A stretch of DNA of 61,786 nt from Chelativorans sp. Marseille-P2723 (GCF_902809845.1 NZ_CADDWI010000013.1:1302355-1364140); one strand, 5' to 3'; numbered from the stretch's first letter, positions 1-8,305 are shown. Numbers and translations are program-made. Notes: generated by a model not told the origin, from the sequence alone.

Positions 1-424
1 GCAGAGCGCGGCCAAGAGCCTGCCGACATCGCCGCGCAGGCCGGGACCGTGGGCGAGCGAAAACGCGTCGACGGGATCGAGTGCGGCGGCCTCGGGCAGC
101 ACGTCCGAGAGGGTCAGGCCCCCGTCGTCATCGCTGACCGGCGCGTCGATGCAGAGCATGGCCCGTTCGGCGTGCATGGCCATGGTGCTGCTCGCAAGCG
201 TCGCCACGCGATTGGCGACGATGCGATCTGCGAAGGTGTCGAAGGAGGATTTCGCCGGATCGAAGTTCCGTGCGCGCCGGATCAGATCGAGGCGCAGTTC
301 CTGCTCGATGTCCTCGGCATCGAGCCCCGGCACGGCGCCCGAGCGCGCCAGGCGCGCTGCGCGGATGCGGATATTGCGGGAAATGCGGGTGGTGGGATCG
401 GTAAGCTGTTGAAGCTGCTCCATG
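1..424 (-). CDS. Sigma-70-like RNA polymerase sigma factor, N-terminal part (cut by window edge)
   Basis: The reading frame starts at the ATG on the minus strand at 424 and runs off the window at position 1, giving 141 residues. The protein has a sigma region 2 look: an acidic-helical stretch with DAEDIEQELRLDLI (residues 36-49), then NFDPAKSSFDTFADRIVANR (53-72), matching the region 2 core helix and 'P.K..F.TF' pattern of sigma factors. Region 4 would lie outside the window. It follows a predicted terminator, so it is probably its own transcription unit. It could direct transcription of the neighbouring phage-type genes, but that is inference. The fold call is moderately secure; the promoter class is unknown. 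Confidence 0.6.
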
Positions 425-473
425 GTTTTCGCCTTCGTCCAGGTGGACGGGCACGCGGCCCGAGTACCCGGCT

Positions 474-606
474 CCGGCGAAATTTCGCTGGGACGGCGGT
501 TGGAGCAGCTTCGGCACGAAGAAAAATCGCCGAGGAGCCTTGCTCCCCGGCGGTTTCACAACCCAGATTTTTTCGAGATTTTTCAGCGGCGCCCGGCGAA
601 ATTTCG
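474..606. promoter_or_regulatory. Two copies of a perfect palindrome CGAAATTTCG, operator-like
   Basis: The 10-base palindrome CGAAATTTCG occurs at 478-487 and 597-606, each inside a 14-base direct repeat CCGGCGAAATTTCG (474-487, 593-606). The first lies just upstream of the sigma-like gene starting at 424. The second lies at the end of the frameshifted gene that stops at 583. The spacing and symmetry suggest a dimeric repressor or activator acting on the sigma-like gene. The binding protein is not identified. Confidence 0.4.
521..552 (-). terminator. Rho-independent terminator downstream of the 583-1687 gene
   Basis: On the minus strand an 11-base-pair GC-rich stem (bases 542-552 pairing with 528-538, one G-T pair) is followed by a run of five T residues (527-522). 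It lies 31 bases past the stop codon at 583 and before the sigma-like gene, so it should end the two-gene unit upstream. Confidence 0.7.
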
Positions 607-1687
607 TTGGCGCTGACCCTGGCGGCCCTGTTCGAGATCATCCGCGCGGACAACGAAGCGGGTGACATAGTTACCCTCGTCGGTCGGGATGGGCTCGTCG
701 GCAATCCCGAAGCTGTCGCGCAGCGCCTTGGACAGGGCCTGCTTCTGTTTCTGGTGCTTCGAGGTTTCCGTTGGATTGCCCCTGTGCACCGCAAGCCGGC
801 CGCCACTCAGCGCGAACGCCTTGAGATAGGTCCACACGGCCTTCGGCTTGCCGTTCTTTGCGTTCTTCATGCCGAGTTGATCGGGCTCGAAACGTCGTGT
901 CTCGCCCCGGAAGGTGACATTCAGAACCTCGTTGGCGATGAAGCGCATGGTGATGTCTTCCCAGCGCGCATCGGGCGGAAGCGGCCAGGCCAGCCCCTGT
1001 GCCGAGTCCTCCGCGTCGCGCCCAACCGCGTCACGCAGTGGCGCGAACATCTCGGTTGCCGGACGGGCTGGCGCGAACACCCCATCATCCACGATCAAGA
1101 TGTCCGCGAGCGCCATGCGCGTCACGCCGGCCCGGTCGAGGGCCGTGATCAAGGCATCGGGCAGCGATACGGACGTGGGGGTGAGAAGCAGCCGTGGACC
1201 GGGGGTATCGAGCACTTCAGCGAAAGGGCGAGGATCGGCGTCGGCCGAAGGGCCGGGGGAGTGCGAGAAATACCGGGAACCCGCGGCCGGCGTAGATGTC
1301 GTGGGTTCCGATGCGGGTGACCGGTCCGGTCGTGCCGCGCCCCGGCTGATGCGGTGAAACTCCAAGCGCCCGGGCGATGCGCTTCGCCAGGTCGGTGCGA
1401 TCCACGCGCAGAATGGCGATGTCGTCTGCATCGAGGTCGAGATGGGCACAGGCCCTGGGCCGGTCGCCGCAGACCGCGCGGATCGAGCCGTCGGCATGGT
1501 GAATGACACGGCGCGGACAGCCCGCGCCGCCGGGCGAAGGACAGGGCAGTTCCCGTACCCGGCCTGCCTGTTTCAGCAGATGTTCGACACTTGCGAATTC
1601 GTTCCCGATGGTCGCCGTCCATTCCCATCGGCTGGCGGCGGCGTCCGAAAAATCGTCAAGCGCTTTCCAGAACCTCGAAATCCGCAT
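583..1687 (-). pseudogene. Unknown protein with a four-cysteine cluster; reading frame shifted once
   Basis: Translation starts at ATG 1687 (MRISRFWKALDDF) and reads well to about 1255. The remainder (PFAEVLDTPGPRLLLTP... to the stop at 583) is in another frame. The switch falls at a run of five C residues on the minus strand near 1253-1258, so one base has probably been gained or lost there; the restored protein would be about 367 residues. The N-terminal part has CPSPGGAGC followed by CGDRPRAC, a possible zinc site. No family is recognised. The start overlaps the end of the upstream gene by 32 bases, implying co-expression. It could be a sequencing error rather than a true pseudogene. Confidence 0.55.
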
Positions 1688-2855
1688 CCTCGTCCGCCTC
1701 GCCTGGAACCCGCCAGAAGCCGCGCGCCCGCAGCCAGGCCTCGATGAGATGTTCGTCCTCCTGCCGCTCGTAGCGGGCGATGTTGGCTGGGCGGATGGTC
1801 ACGGAACGCTCGCGTTTCGAGCCTTCGAAGGCGAAGCGGAAGGTCGCGTGCGTGAACTGCCCACCGTTCAGACGCCTTTCCCAGTTCTCGCCGAACGCCT
1901 TGAACAGGTTCTCGGACTTGCGGATTTCAAGTTCCGAGACCTTGCCCGGCCACCGGCGGCCGAATTCCACCAGACGCACCCCGGCGATACCATCGATGTC
2001 GTCGTGGACGAGCGCCTCGGGGCCGTGTTCGAGAAGCGGTGCGAGCGTATAACGCTCCGCCAGGTCGAAATAGGCGTCGCTGCCGAACAAGAGCTCGCCG
2101 AAGGTCTTGAGGTAGAGTTCACGCTCGCCCTTGGTGGAGGCATTGACGCCCATCTCGTCGGTGGCGCTGTCGTAGATCAGCACGTCGTGCTGTTGCGGGC
2201 GATAGAAGGCGTGGCTGCCTTCACCCTCGTCCTCGTGCTTGCCCTCGCGCCGCATGGGGCTGCCGTGCCGGACGAGGATCCAGATCTTTTCGTCGCGGGG
2301 AAAGACGAAGATGCGGCTGTTTCGCCCCCGGCGCTTCTTCTCGAACCAGTCGTCCATCCGATCCTGGATGGTTTTCGCTACCTCATCCGAAATTTTGGGC
2401 AAGTCCTTCTTTGCCTTCGCCAAGCGCGAGCCCGCGAAATACATGAAGTTCGAGCGCTTGAAGGCCACGGTTTCCGCGTGCTGGCGTTGCAGGAGCATCG
2501 GGTTTGCGAGCCAGATCTGGACGGAAACATCGGCCGCGGTCGGTTCGTGCTCTGCGTCGATCGCGATTCCTGCCGCCTCGGCCTGTTCGAGCAATTCCTC
2601 CATGCTCTCGTGGCTGGCGGTCTCATGCACGTAATAGAGCGCATCGACCATCGCGTCGGGGACGTTCTCGTCGGGGTTCATCAGGATGGCGGCGATGTCC
2701 TCGAGCGGCAGTTCGTCGACGGGCGCGGCGGCAAGATCAAGGCCCCGACCAACGAAATAACCGTTCCACCTGGAGAGGAAGGTCTTCAGGCGGTCCGGGG
2801 AAATTTGCTTCAGGCGATCGGGATTGGTGAAAATTCTTGGATTGAATGAAGGCAT
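1656..2855 (-). CDS. Hypothetical protein, 399 residues, paired with the frameshifted gene downstream
   Basis: I chose the ATG at 2855 (MPSFNPRIFTNPDRLKQISP) because GGAGCG lies six bases upstream; an in-frame start at 2915 lacks this. The protein is soluble, mixed charged, with no signal peptide or membrane segment. It has aromatic-rich patches such as DYFVGRG-like and RRGRNSRIFVFPRDEKIWIL near the middle, and an acidic C-terminus. I do not recognise a family. Its neighbours are a cysteine-cluster protein (overlapping by 32 bases) and a sigma-like gene, all on the minus strand and divergent from the phage-type block, so it is probably an accessory gene of that block. Confidence 0.7.
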   Translation of the reverse strand: MPSFNPRIFTNPDRLKQISPDRLKTFLSRWNGYFVGRGLDLAAAPVDELPLEDIAAILMNPDENVPDAMVDALYYVHETASHESMEELLEQAEAAGIAIDAEHEPTAADVSVQIWLANPMLLQRQHAETVAFKRSNFMYFAGSRLAKAKKDLPKISDEVAKTIQDRMDDWFEKKRRGRNSRIFVFPRDEKIWILVRHGSPMRREGKHEDEGEGSHAFYRPQQHDVLIYDSATDEMGVNASTKGERELYLKTFGELLFGSDAYFDLAERYTLAPLLEHGPEALVHDDIDGIAGVRLVEFGRRWPGKVSELEIRKSENLFKAFGENWERRLNGGQFTHATFRFAFEGSKRERSVTIRPANIARYERQEDEHLIEAWLRARGFWRVPGEADEDADFEVLESA

Positions 2856-3005
2856 CAGAATCGCTCCGGCCAAGCTGCTCGTGAGGCGAAAATAGATGCG
2901 CGCCGTGCTCGCCACAAGATTGTGTTCATGAAACGTTCCATCCTGCCGATCCGACAGGCCGAGAGCCGCGCCGGTATGTGAGGACAGGCAGCTGGAGCAT
3001 TCCCC

Positions 3006-3092
3006 ATGATCGCAATTCTCGATCGCGCCCGGCGCGGTTCCATCACCACGTTTCTCATCCGTCTCGCGCGCATCGCGGGAGGCGTTTCATGA
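3006..3092 (+). CDS. Possible 28-residue leader peptide coupled to the next gene
   Basis: A short frame starts at ATG 3006, with GGAG about nine bases upstream (2993-2996), and encodes a basic peptide beginning MIAILDRARRGS. Its stop codon TGA (3090-3092) overlaps the ATG at 3089 of the following gene in an ATGA arrangement, the usual sign of translational coupling. It has no recognisable domain and could be chance. Confidence 0.3.
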   Translation: MIAILDRARRGSITTFLIRLARIAGGVS

Positions 3093-3295
3093 TCGATCCG
3101 GACGCGCGCGAGCGGCAAGCGCTTCACGCCGCCATGAAATTCATGGGCGAGCTGATGGCCGAGATCGGCTGGGCGACCCGTTTCAACGAACTCTCGGCCG
3201 AGCAGGCCCGGGCGCTCGCCGAAGCCGCCATCGACGGATTTCAGGAGGCCATGGCCACCTCGGCACCGAAGTCCGACACGGAGATTCCCTTCTGA
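3089..3295 (+). CDS. Small phage-type hypothetical protein, 68 residues
   Basis: Starts at ATG 3089 with GGGAGG at 3077-3082. The product MIDPDARERQALHAAMKFMG... is predicted to be all-helical and ends in a short DTEIPF tail. The stop overlaps the ATG of the PD-(D/E)XK nuclease gene (TGATG), so the two are translated together. Small acidic helical proteins often precede nucleases or single-strand binding proteins in phage replication operons, but no family is recognised. Confidence 0.65.
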   Translation: MIDPDARERQALHAAMKFMGELMAEIGWATRFNELSAEQARALAEAAIDGFQEAMATSAPKSDTEIPF

Positions 3296-4041
3296 TGGCG
3301 GCGCTTCTGGACTTCAACCATCGGGAGAAGAAACCCGGTTTCGCGGACGTGGTGAACGCTCTCATCGATACCGCCCTGACAGCCGAGAACGCCGAGCGAC
3401 CTGCGCGCGACTATCTCGGGGGCAGCCGGCTGGGCGATGCCTGCCAGCGACGGCTGCAATACGAATATCTCAAGGTGCCGAAGGACGACGGCGCGGAATT
3501 TACCGGGCGCTCCTTGCGCATCTTCGCGCTTGGTCATGTGCTCGAGGAGCTCGCGATCGGCTGGCTGCGCAAGGCCGGCTTCGATCTCAGAACGCGCAAC
3601 CGCCATGGCGAACAGTTCGGGTTTTCCGCCGCTGGCGGTCGCCTGCAGGGGCATGCGGATGGCGTCATCGTGGCCGCGCCAGACGGCATGGCGGTTCCGG
3701 CGCTCTGGGAGTGCAAGTCGGCCAATGCGAAGAACTGGCGCGACATCGCCAGGCGCGGCGTGGTCAAGGCCAAGCCGATCTATGCGGCGCAGATCGCGCT
3801 CTATCAGGCCTATCTCGGGCTCACCGATGCGCCGGCGCTCTTCACCGCGATCAACAAGGACAGCTGCGAGATCTGGCACGAGCTGGTCCCGTTCGATGCC
3901 GAACGCGCGCAGTCCGCCAGCGACAAGGCGGTGCGGATCCTGCGCGCCTGCGACGCGGGCGAACTCTTGCCCCGGCACACGGAGGATCCCGAGCATTTCG
4001 AATGCCGCTTCTGTGCCTGGAAGGAGAGGTGCTGGGCATGA
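3295..4041 (+). CDS. PD-(D/E)XK exonuclease (RecB/Cas4-like)
   Basis: The 248-residue protein carries the nuclease core: GHADGVI (Asp122) and WECKSAN (Glu139-Cys-Lys141), followed by a Gln-containing helix (AQIALYQAYLGL) as in RecB-family nucleases. Cysteines C50 and the C-terminal CRFCAWKERC cluster are placed as in Cas4 and AddB-type enzymes that hold a 4Fe-4S cluster. It probably processes DNA ends in phage recombination or replication. It overlaps the genes on both sides (TGATG, ATGA), so it belongs to the replication operon with the downstream primase-helicase. Function within the family is inferred; the fold call is strong. Confidence 0.85.
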   Translation: MAALLDFNHREKKPGFADVVNALIDTALTAENAERPARDYLGGSRLGDACQRRLQYEYLKVPKDDGAEFTGRSLRIFALGHVLEELAIGWLRKAGFDLRTRNRHGEQFGFSAAGGRLQGHADGVIVAAPDGMAVPALWECKSANAKNWRDIARRGVVKAKPIYAAQIALYQAYLGLTDAPALFTAINKDSCEIWHELVPFDAERAQSASDKAVRILRACDAGELLPRHTEDPEHFECRFCAWKERCWA

Positions 4042-6428
4042 CGGACGCGCCAATGTGCAGCCCCGACACGACGCTCGCTCCGGATCGCGACATGATCGCG
4101 ACCTACGCAAGCGTGGTGTTCGGCTATTGCGAGCATCTGGTGCCGGTGCGGGCGCTGGCCGAGAAGGGGGCGACGGACGCGCCTCCGCACACGCCGTTTC
4201 TGCCCGCCGACGACAGGCTCGCCGAGATGCTTGCGCGCCAGGCGAGCTGGGCGGCGAACGCGGACATGGCGCTTTTCGTCGTGCCAGGCACGGTCGAGAA
4301 TCCTGGCGATGCCCGCGCCGAGCACATCCTGCAGACGCAGGTCTTGCTGGTCGATCTCGACCATGGCGACATCGCGGCGAAACGCGCCCATCTCGAACGC
4401 CATGTTGGGCGACCCACTCTGGTCGTGGCCTCGGGCGGTGTGACGGCGGAGGGTCAGCGCAAGCTGCACCTCTACTGGCGCCTGACCGAGCCGGCGGAAG
4501 GCGAAGACGTCGCCCGCGTGTGCCGGCTGCGCCAGACGATTGCCGCGAAGGTCGGCGGCGATCCGGCCTTCAAATCCGCCCATCAGCCGATCCGCGTCGC
4601 GGGCAGCATCCACGCGAAAGGCGGCAGCCGACGGCTCGTCGAGATCGTCGATCACGCCGAGATCGATCACGACCTTGGCGAACTCACCGAGGCAATCCTG
4701 GCGATGCCGCCGATGGAGGGGCTCTCGGATGACGCGCTCGATTTCAACGGCGCCGGTCGCGGAGGCGACTCGGTCCCGGAACTGTTCGGGCGTCCGGTTC
4801 GCGAAGGCGGCGTCGACGGCACGACCCGCTTCGATGCGCTTTCGCGCGTCATCGGCTACTGGATCCGACGCTGCCGCGAAGGGCACGTCACGCCGGGCGA
4901 GGCCTGGGACGAGATCAAGAGCTACAACCTCGCCCGCATCGATCCGCCCTGGCCAGAGGACAGGCTGAAAAAGGAAGCCGAGCGTCTCTGGCAGCGCGAT
5001 CTCGAGCGCAATGGGGCCTTCGACGACGAACTTTCCGAGGGCGCCGATGGCGGTGGCGGAGACAATAACGGCCCGACACCCGTGCGTTTCAGCGAGGACG
5101 CGCTGGCGGCGCGCTTTGCAGAAAGGCACGCGGATCGCTGGCGCTACGTGGCCGGATGGGGACAGTGGCTCACCTGGACCGGGGTGGTCTGGCGGCGCGA
5201 GGACACGCTGCAGGCCTTCGATCTCGCGCGCCAGGTCTGCCGCGAGGCGGAGGTCTGCCGCGAGGCGGCGGTCCGCGCACCGTCTGCGCGTGTTCGCACC
5301 AAGCTGTCCACGGCCGCAACTGTGGCCGCTGTCGAGCGGCTCGCCCGCAGCGATCGCAGGCATGCCAGCACGACCGAGATCTGGGACCGCGACCCCTGGC
5401 TTCTGAACACCGGCGATGGCGTGATCGACCTTCGCACAGGCGCGCAGTCCGCCCACGATCCGCAGCTCTTCATGACCAAGGTCGCGGGCGCGGCCTCGAA
5501 GGGCGCCTGTCCGACATGGGAGGCGTTCCTTGACACGGTCACGGGCGGCGATGTCGAGCTGCAGGCCTATCTGCGCCGAATGGCCGGTTACTGCCTGACC
5601 GGTGTGACCACCGAACACGCGCTGTTCTTCCTCTACGGCACCGGCGCCAACGGCAAATCGGTCTTTGCCAACACGCTGACCGCGATCATGGGCGATTACG
5701 CGACTGTCGCGGCCATGGACATGTTCATGGCCACCCATGGCGACCGCCATCCGACCGACATGGCGGGCTTGCGCGGCGCGCGGATCGTGACCTCCATCGA
5801 GACCGAACAGGGAAGTCGCTGGGCCGAAAGCAAGCTGAAGGCCCTCACCGGCGGCGACAAGATCACCGCCCGCTTCATGCGGCAGGACTTCTTCGAGTTC
5901 ATCCCGCAGTTCAAGCTTCTGATCGTCGGCAACCACAAGCCGTCCATTCGCAACGTGGACGAGGCAATGAAGCGACGGCTGCACATGGTGCCCTTCACGG
6001 TCACCATCCCGCCGGCCAAACGCGACCGCCGCCTGTCCGACAGGCTTCTGGCCGAGCGTGACGGCATCCTCGCTTGGGCGCTCCGGGGCTGCCTGGAGTG
6101 GCAGGAGACCGGACTGCGCCCGCCCGAGGCCGTGATGGCGGCGACCGAGGATTACTTCGAGGCAGAAGACGCGCTCGGGCGGTGGCTGGAGGAGTGCTGC
6201 GATGTCGGCAGCTCATCGTTCGAGTCCGGATCGACCGAGCTTTTCAACAGCTGGAAGAGCTGGGCGGAGGCGAACGGAGAATACGCCGGCTCGATGAAGC
6301 GCTTCTCGGAGACCCTGAGCGCCCGCGGCTTCGAAAAATTCAAGACCAGCACGGTGCGCGGGTTTCGCGGGATCGCCGTGAGGGACAACAAGACCGACCT
6401 TTTCGAGGGGGACTACAATGACCAGTAA
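4038..6428 (+). CDS. P4/D5-type primase-helicase
   Basis: Starts at ATG 4038, overlapping the previous stop (ATGA), and encodes 796 residues; a longer in-frame start exists but lies deep in the upstream gene. The N-terminal half looks like an archaeo-eukaryotic-type primase domain (VLLVDLDHGD, then a HQPIRVAGSIH segment). The C-terminal half is a superfamily 3 helicase: Walker A GTGANGKS near residue 535, followed by the D5_N/P4 features and SIETEQGSRWAESKLKALTGGD. This type of protein starts replication of phages, satellites such as P4, and integrated plasmids. Together with the repeats just downstream it suggests self-directed replication. Confidence 0.88.
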   Translation: MTDAPMCSPDTTLAPDRDMIATYASVVFGYCEHLVPVRALAEKGATDAPPHTPFLPADDRLAEMLARQASWAANADMALFVVPGTVENPGDARAEHILQTQVLLVDLDHGDIAAKRAHLERHVGRPTLVVASGGVTAEGQRKLHLYWRLTEPAEGEDVARVCRLRQTIAAKVGGDPAFKSAHQPIRVAGSIHAKGGSRRLVEIVDHAEIDHDLGELTEAILAMPPMEGLSDDALDFNGAGRGGDSVPELFGRPVREGGVDGTTRFDALSRVIGYWIRRCREGHVTPGEAWDEIKSYNLARIDPPWPEDRLKKEAERLWQRDLERNGAFDDELSEGADGGGGDNNGPTPVRFSEDALAARFAERHADRWRYVAGWGQWLTWTGVVWRREDTLQAFDLARQVCREAEVCREAAVRAPSARVRTKLSTAATVAAVERLARSDRRHASTTEIWDRDPWLLNTGDGVIDLRTGAQSAHDPQLFMTKVAGAASKGACPTWEAFLDTVTGGDVELQAYLRRMAGYCLTGVTTEHALFFLYGTGANGKSVFANTLTAIMGDYATVAAMDMFMATHGDRHPTDMAGLRGARIVTSIETEQGSRWAESKLKALTGGDKITARFMRQDFFEFIPQFKLLIVGNHKPSIRNVDEAMKRRLHMVPFTVTIPPAKRDRRLSDRLLAERDGILAWALRGCLEWQETGLRPPEAVMAATEDYFEAEDALGRWLEECCDVGSSSFESGSTELFNSWKSWAEANGEYAGSMKRFSETLSARGFEKFKTSTVRGFRGIAVRDNKTDLFEGDYNDQ

Positions 6429-6453
6429 AACAAGGGAAATGGCGGATGTGGCG

Positions 6454-6471
6454 GGTTATGACCATATAACC
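6454..6471. promoter_or_regulatory. Palindrome GGTTAT-N6-ATAACC, operator-like
   Basis: A perfect 6-base inverted repeat with a six-base spacer sits in the gap between the primase-helicase stop (6428) and the resolvase gene. Symmetry and location suggest a repressor or initiator site. No cognate protein is identified. Confidence 0.4.
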
Positions 6472-6480
6472 GTCACGCGT

Positions 6481-6566
6481 GCGCACACGCGCGCCCGTGA
6501 GATGTTAACCGAACAACCCGCCAGCGCACACGCGCGCCCGTGAGATGTTAACCGAACAACCCGCCA
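6481..6566 (+). repeat. Perfect 43-base tandem duplication covering the resolvase start region
   Basis: Bases 6481-6523 are repeated exactly at 6524-6566. Each copy contains GTGAGATGTTAACCGAACAA, the translation start of the resolvase. The first copy therefore opens a 13-codon frame (ATG 6502, MLTEQPASAHARP, TGA 6541-6543) that stops one base before the true ATG at 6545. Confidence 0.9.
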
Positions 6567-7084
6567 CATCCGCCACAACCGCCACCGAAGCGCGGGCCAC
6601 GAACGGAGACGTACTCCCCGACACGGTGCTTGCGCTCGATCTCGGAACCACGACCGGCTGGGCACTGCGCGGCCATGACGGTCTGATCACCAGCGGCACC
6701 GTCTGCTTCAAACCCCGGCGATTTGATGGTGGCGGCATGCGGTATTTGCGCTTCACCAACTGGCTGACCGAGATCGACCGGATCTCGGGGCCGATCTCGG
6801 CGATCTGGTTCGAGGAGGTCCGCCGCCACGCCGGCACCGACGCGAGCCACATCTACGGCGGGCTCATGGCCACGCTGACCGCATGGGCTGAACTGCGGGG
6901 TGTGCCCTACGAGGGCGTCCCGATCGGCACGATCAAGCGGCACGTCGCCGCCAAGGGCAACGCCGACAAGGCTGCCGTCATGGCCGCCGTTCGCGCCCGC
7001 GGCTTCTCGCCCGCGGACGACAATGAAGCCGACGCCATCGCCATCCTCCTCTGGGCGATCGAGACGAACGGGGGTGTCGCATGA
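6545..7084 (+). CDS. RuvC-like Holliday junction resolvase, phage type
   Basis: The 179-residue product has the RNase H-like core: DLGTTTGWA (Asp32), a WFEEVRRH segment (Glu90/Glu91) and a C-terminal DDNEADAIAI motif (Asp159, Asp163), which together form the metal-binding acidic set of RuvC-type resolvases. It should cut branched DNA before packaging or during recombination. The ATG at 6545 lies in the second copy of a 43-base duplication, so the first 20 residues are low-complexity (Thr/Ala-rich) and may be dispensable. It overlaps the next gene by four bases. Confidence 0.8.
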   Translation: MLTEQPATSATTATEARATNGDVLPDTVLALDLGTTTGWALRGHDGLITSGTVCFKPRRFDGGGMRYLRFTNWLTEIDRISGPISAIWFEEVRRHAGTDASHIYGGLMATLTAWAELRGVPYEGVPIGTIKRHVAAKGNADKAAVMAAVRARGFSPADDNEADAIAILLWAIETNGGVA

Positions 7085-7281
7085 GGTGGCATCCTAAAGG
7101 CTACGGCGGCGAACGCCGGGATCCCGAGCAGGTCAAGCGCGAGGGCTGGCAGGAACAGGGTGTCCTCGCGGTCTCTGCCGATGATGACCGCCTGACATGG
7201 CCCGAGCGCGAACTGGTCCGGCAGTTGTGCGAGAAGCTCTACGGCCCGCGCCCCACGGAAGTGGAGGCACGCCATGGCTGA
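7081..7281 (+). CDS. Small phage-type hypothetical protein, 66 residues
   Basis: Starts at ATG 7081 overlapping the resolvase stop (ATGA) and overlaps the next gene by eight bases, so it is clearly part of the operon. The product is charged, with a LTWPERELVRQLCEKLYG helix; no domain is recognised. Similar short proteins sit between resolvase and late-regulator genes in alphaproteobacterial prophages. Confidence 0.6.
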   Translation: MRWHPKGYGGERRDPEQVKREGWQEQGVLAVSADDDRLTWPERELVRQLCEKLYGPRPTEVEARHG

Positions 7282-7654
7282 CCGCATCTGGACCGCCGAC
7301 TGCGTCGCCGATCATTTCGAGGAGGCATTTCGCACCCTGCGCAAGCTGCCGCCGGTGAAGGTGCAGGGCTATTTCAACACCTGGCCGGAGATCGTGCGGA
7401 CGAGTCGCGAGATTGCCTTCATGGAACCCGAGCCGATGCATATCCGGCCGTCGGCCGCCGCCATCACGCGGCTCGAGCAGACGTTCGACTGGGTGCTCTG
7501 GATCGAGGAGGCGGAGCGCAAGCTGGTCTGGTCGCGTGCGGCCCGCGTGCCTTGGAAGGTGATCAGCCATGAGCATGGCTGCGATCGCACTACGGCGTGG
7601 CGACGCTGGCAGCTCGCCCTCACCAAGATTGCGGCGCGGCTCAATGCGCAGTGA
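7274..7654 (+). CDS. DUF6362-type phage protein with helix-turn-helix-like C-terminus
   Basis: 126 residues, ATG 7274. The segment ending in VISHEHGCDRTTAWRRWQLA has the shape of a helix-turn-helix and sits where phages of this type carry a late-gene or terminase-associated regulator. The overall sequence (VADHFEEAFRTLRKLPPVKVQG at the N-terminus) fits the DUF6362 group as I know it. It closes the early operon; a palindrome lies eight bases after its stop. Confidence 0.65.
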   Translation: MADRIWTADCVADHFEEAFRTLRKLPPVKVQGYFNTWPEIVRTSREIAFMEPEPMHIRPSAAAITRLEQTFDWVLWIEEAERKLVWSRAARVPWKVISHEHGCDRTTAWRRWQLALTKIAARLNAQ

Positions 7655-7661
7655 CTCCAAT

Positions 7662-7673
7662 GTGTTGCAACAC
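7662..7673. promoter_or_regulatory. Perfect palindrome GTGTTGCAACAC at the early/late gene boundary
   Basis: The 12-base perfect palindrome lies just past the early operon, and the half-site TGCAAC recurs at 7684-7689. The 167-base gap that follows leads into the HNH and packaging genes, so this is the expected place for a late promoter and its operator. No clear -35/-10 pair could be fixed. Confidence 0.4.
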
Positions 7674-7821
7674 TTTTCCATGCAACAGATGGGGGCAAAT
7701 CAGATATGTTTCTGGCTATGCTCGGGAGAGGCGCGCCCGCGACGGATCGCCCCCCCTCGCGGGCGTTGTCGTTTCCGGTGTCGTCGCCATTGCCATCGTC
7801 ACCATCATCGAGACCAGCATC

Positions 7822-8166
7822 ATGCCCGTCCGCCCTCCGATCCATCGCCCGGTTGGCCGGCGCGAGAAGCGCGAGCGCGATCGTGATTACGCAAGCAGGC
7901 GCAATCCGGTGGCACGTGCGCTCTACCGCTCGAAGCGCTGGCGAACGGAACGCGCATCCTTCCTGCACGATCATCCGCTGTGCGTGGAATGCGCGCGCCA
8001 TGATCTGATCCGACCGGCCAGCGTCGTCGACCATATCGATCCGCATGGCGGTGATGAGACGGTGTTCTGGGACCGCAGCCGCTGGCAGGCGCTGTGCGCA
8101 TCGTGCCACGGCCGGAAGACGGCCGGCAGCGACGGTGGCTTCGGCAATGTGTGCCGCCGCTCGTGA
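7822..8166 (+). CDS. HNH endonuclease
   Basis: The start is taken at ATG 7822 (MPVRPPIHRPVGRR); a longer frame upstream looks non-coding. The 114-residue protein has CVEC ... DHIDPHGGD ... CASCHGRKT, the ββα-metal core with two CxxC zinc knuckles of HNH nucleases. In HK97-like phages and in capsid-encoding satellites an HNH protein next to the terminase helps the large terminase cut DNA at packaging. Position before TerS and TerL supports this role. Confidence 0.82.
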   Translation: MPVRPPIHRPVGRREKRERDRDYASRRNPVARALYRSKRWRTERASFLHDHPLCVECARHDLIRPASVVDHIDPHGGDETVFWDRSRWQALCASCHGRKTAGSDGGFGNVCRRS

Positions 8167-8305
8167 GCCCAAGCCCTCCCCCCCGGGGAGGTCAAATCTC
8201 TGGAGAGTTCGCTCCCAGGACCGCGCGCCACCAAAAACATATGCGTGGCCAAAATGGCGATGGGGGGGTGCATGGCTAACCAATTGATTTCATTGGATAC
8301 AGAAA

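Larger units (their letters stand above)
6440..6575. repeat. 18-base perfect inverted repeat flanking the gap after the primase-helicase gene
   Basis: The 18 bases at 6440-6457 (TGGCGGATGTGGCGGGTT) recur as an exact reverse complement at 6558-6575. They enclose about 100 bases that also hold a smaller palindrome and a 43-base tandem duplication. The right arm lies within the first codons of the resolvase gene. Long-range pairing in mRNA would sequester its start; at the DNA level the set could mark a replication origin. Confidence 0.6.

Noticed and set aside
49-1320. Plus-strand frame of 423 codons at the left edge
   Set aside because: It runs opposite the sigma-like and cysteine-cluster genes on the minus strand, which read as real proteins; the plus frame does not.
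3810-5984. Long minus-strand frame (724 codons) opposite the primase-helicase gene
   Set aside because: It is the mirror of a clear primase-helicase gene in GC-rich DNA; it has no motifs and its composition is that of a shadow frame.
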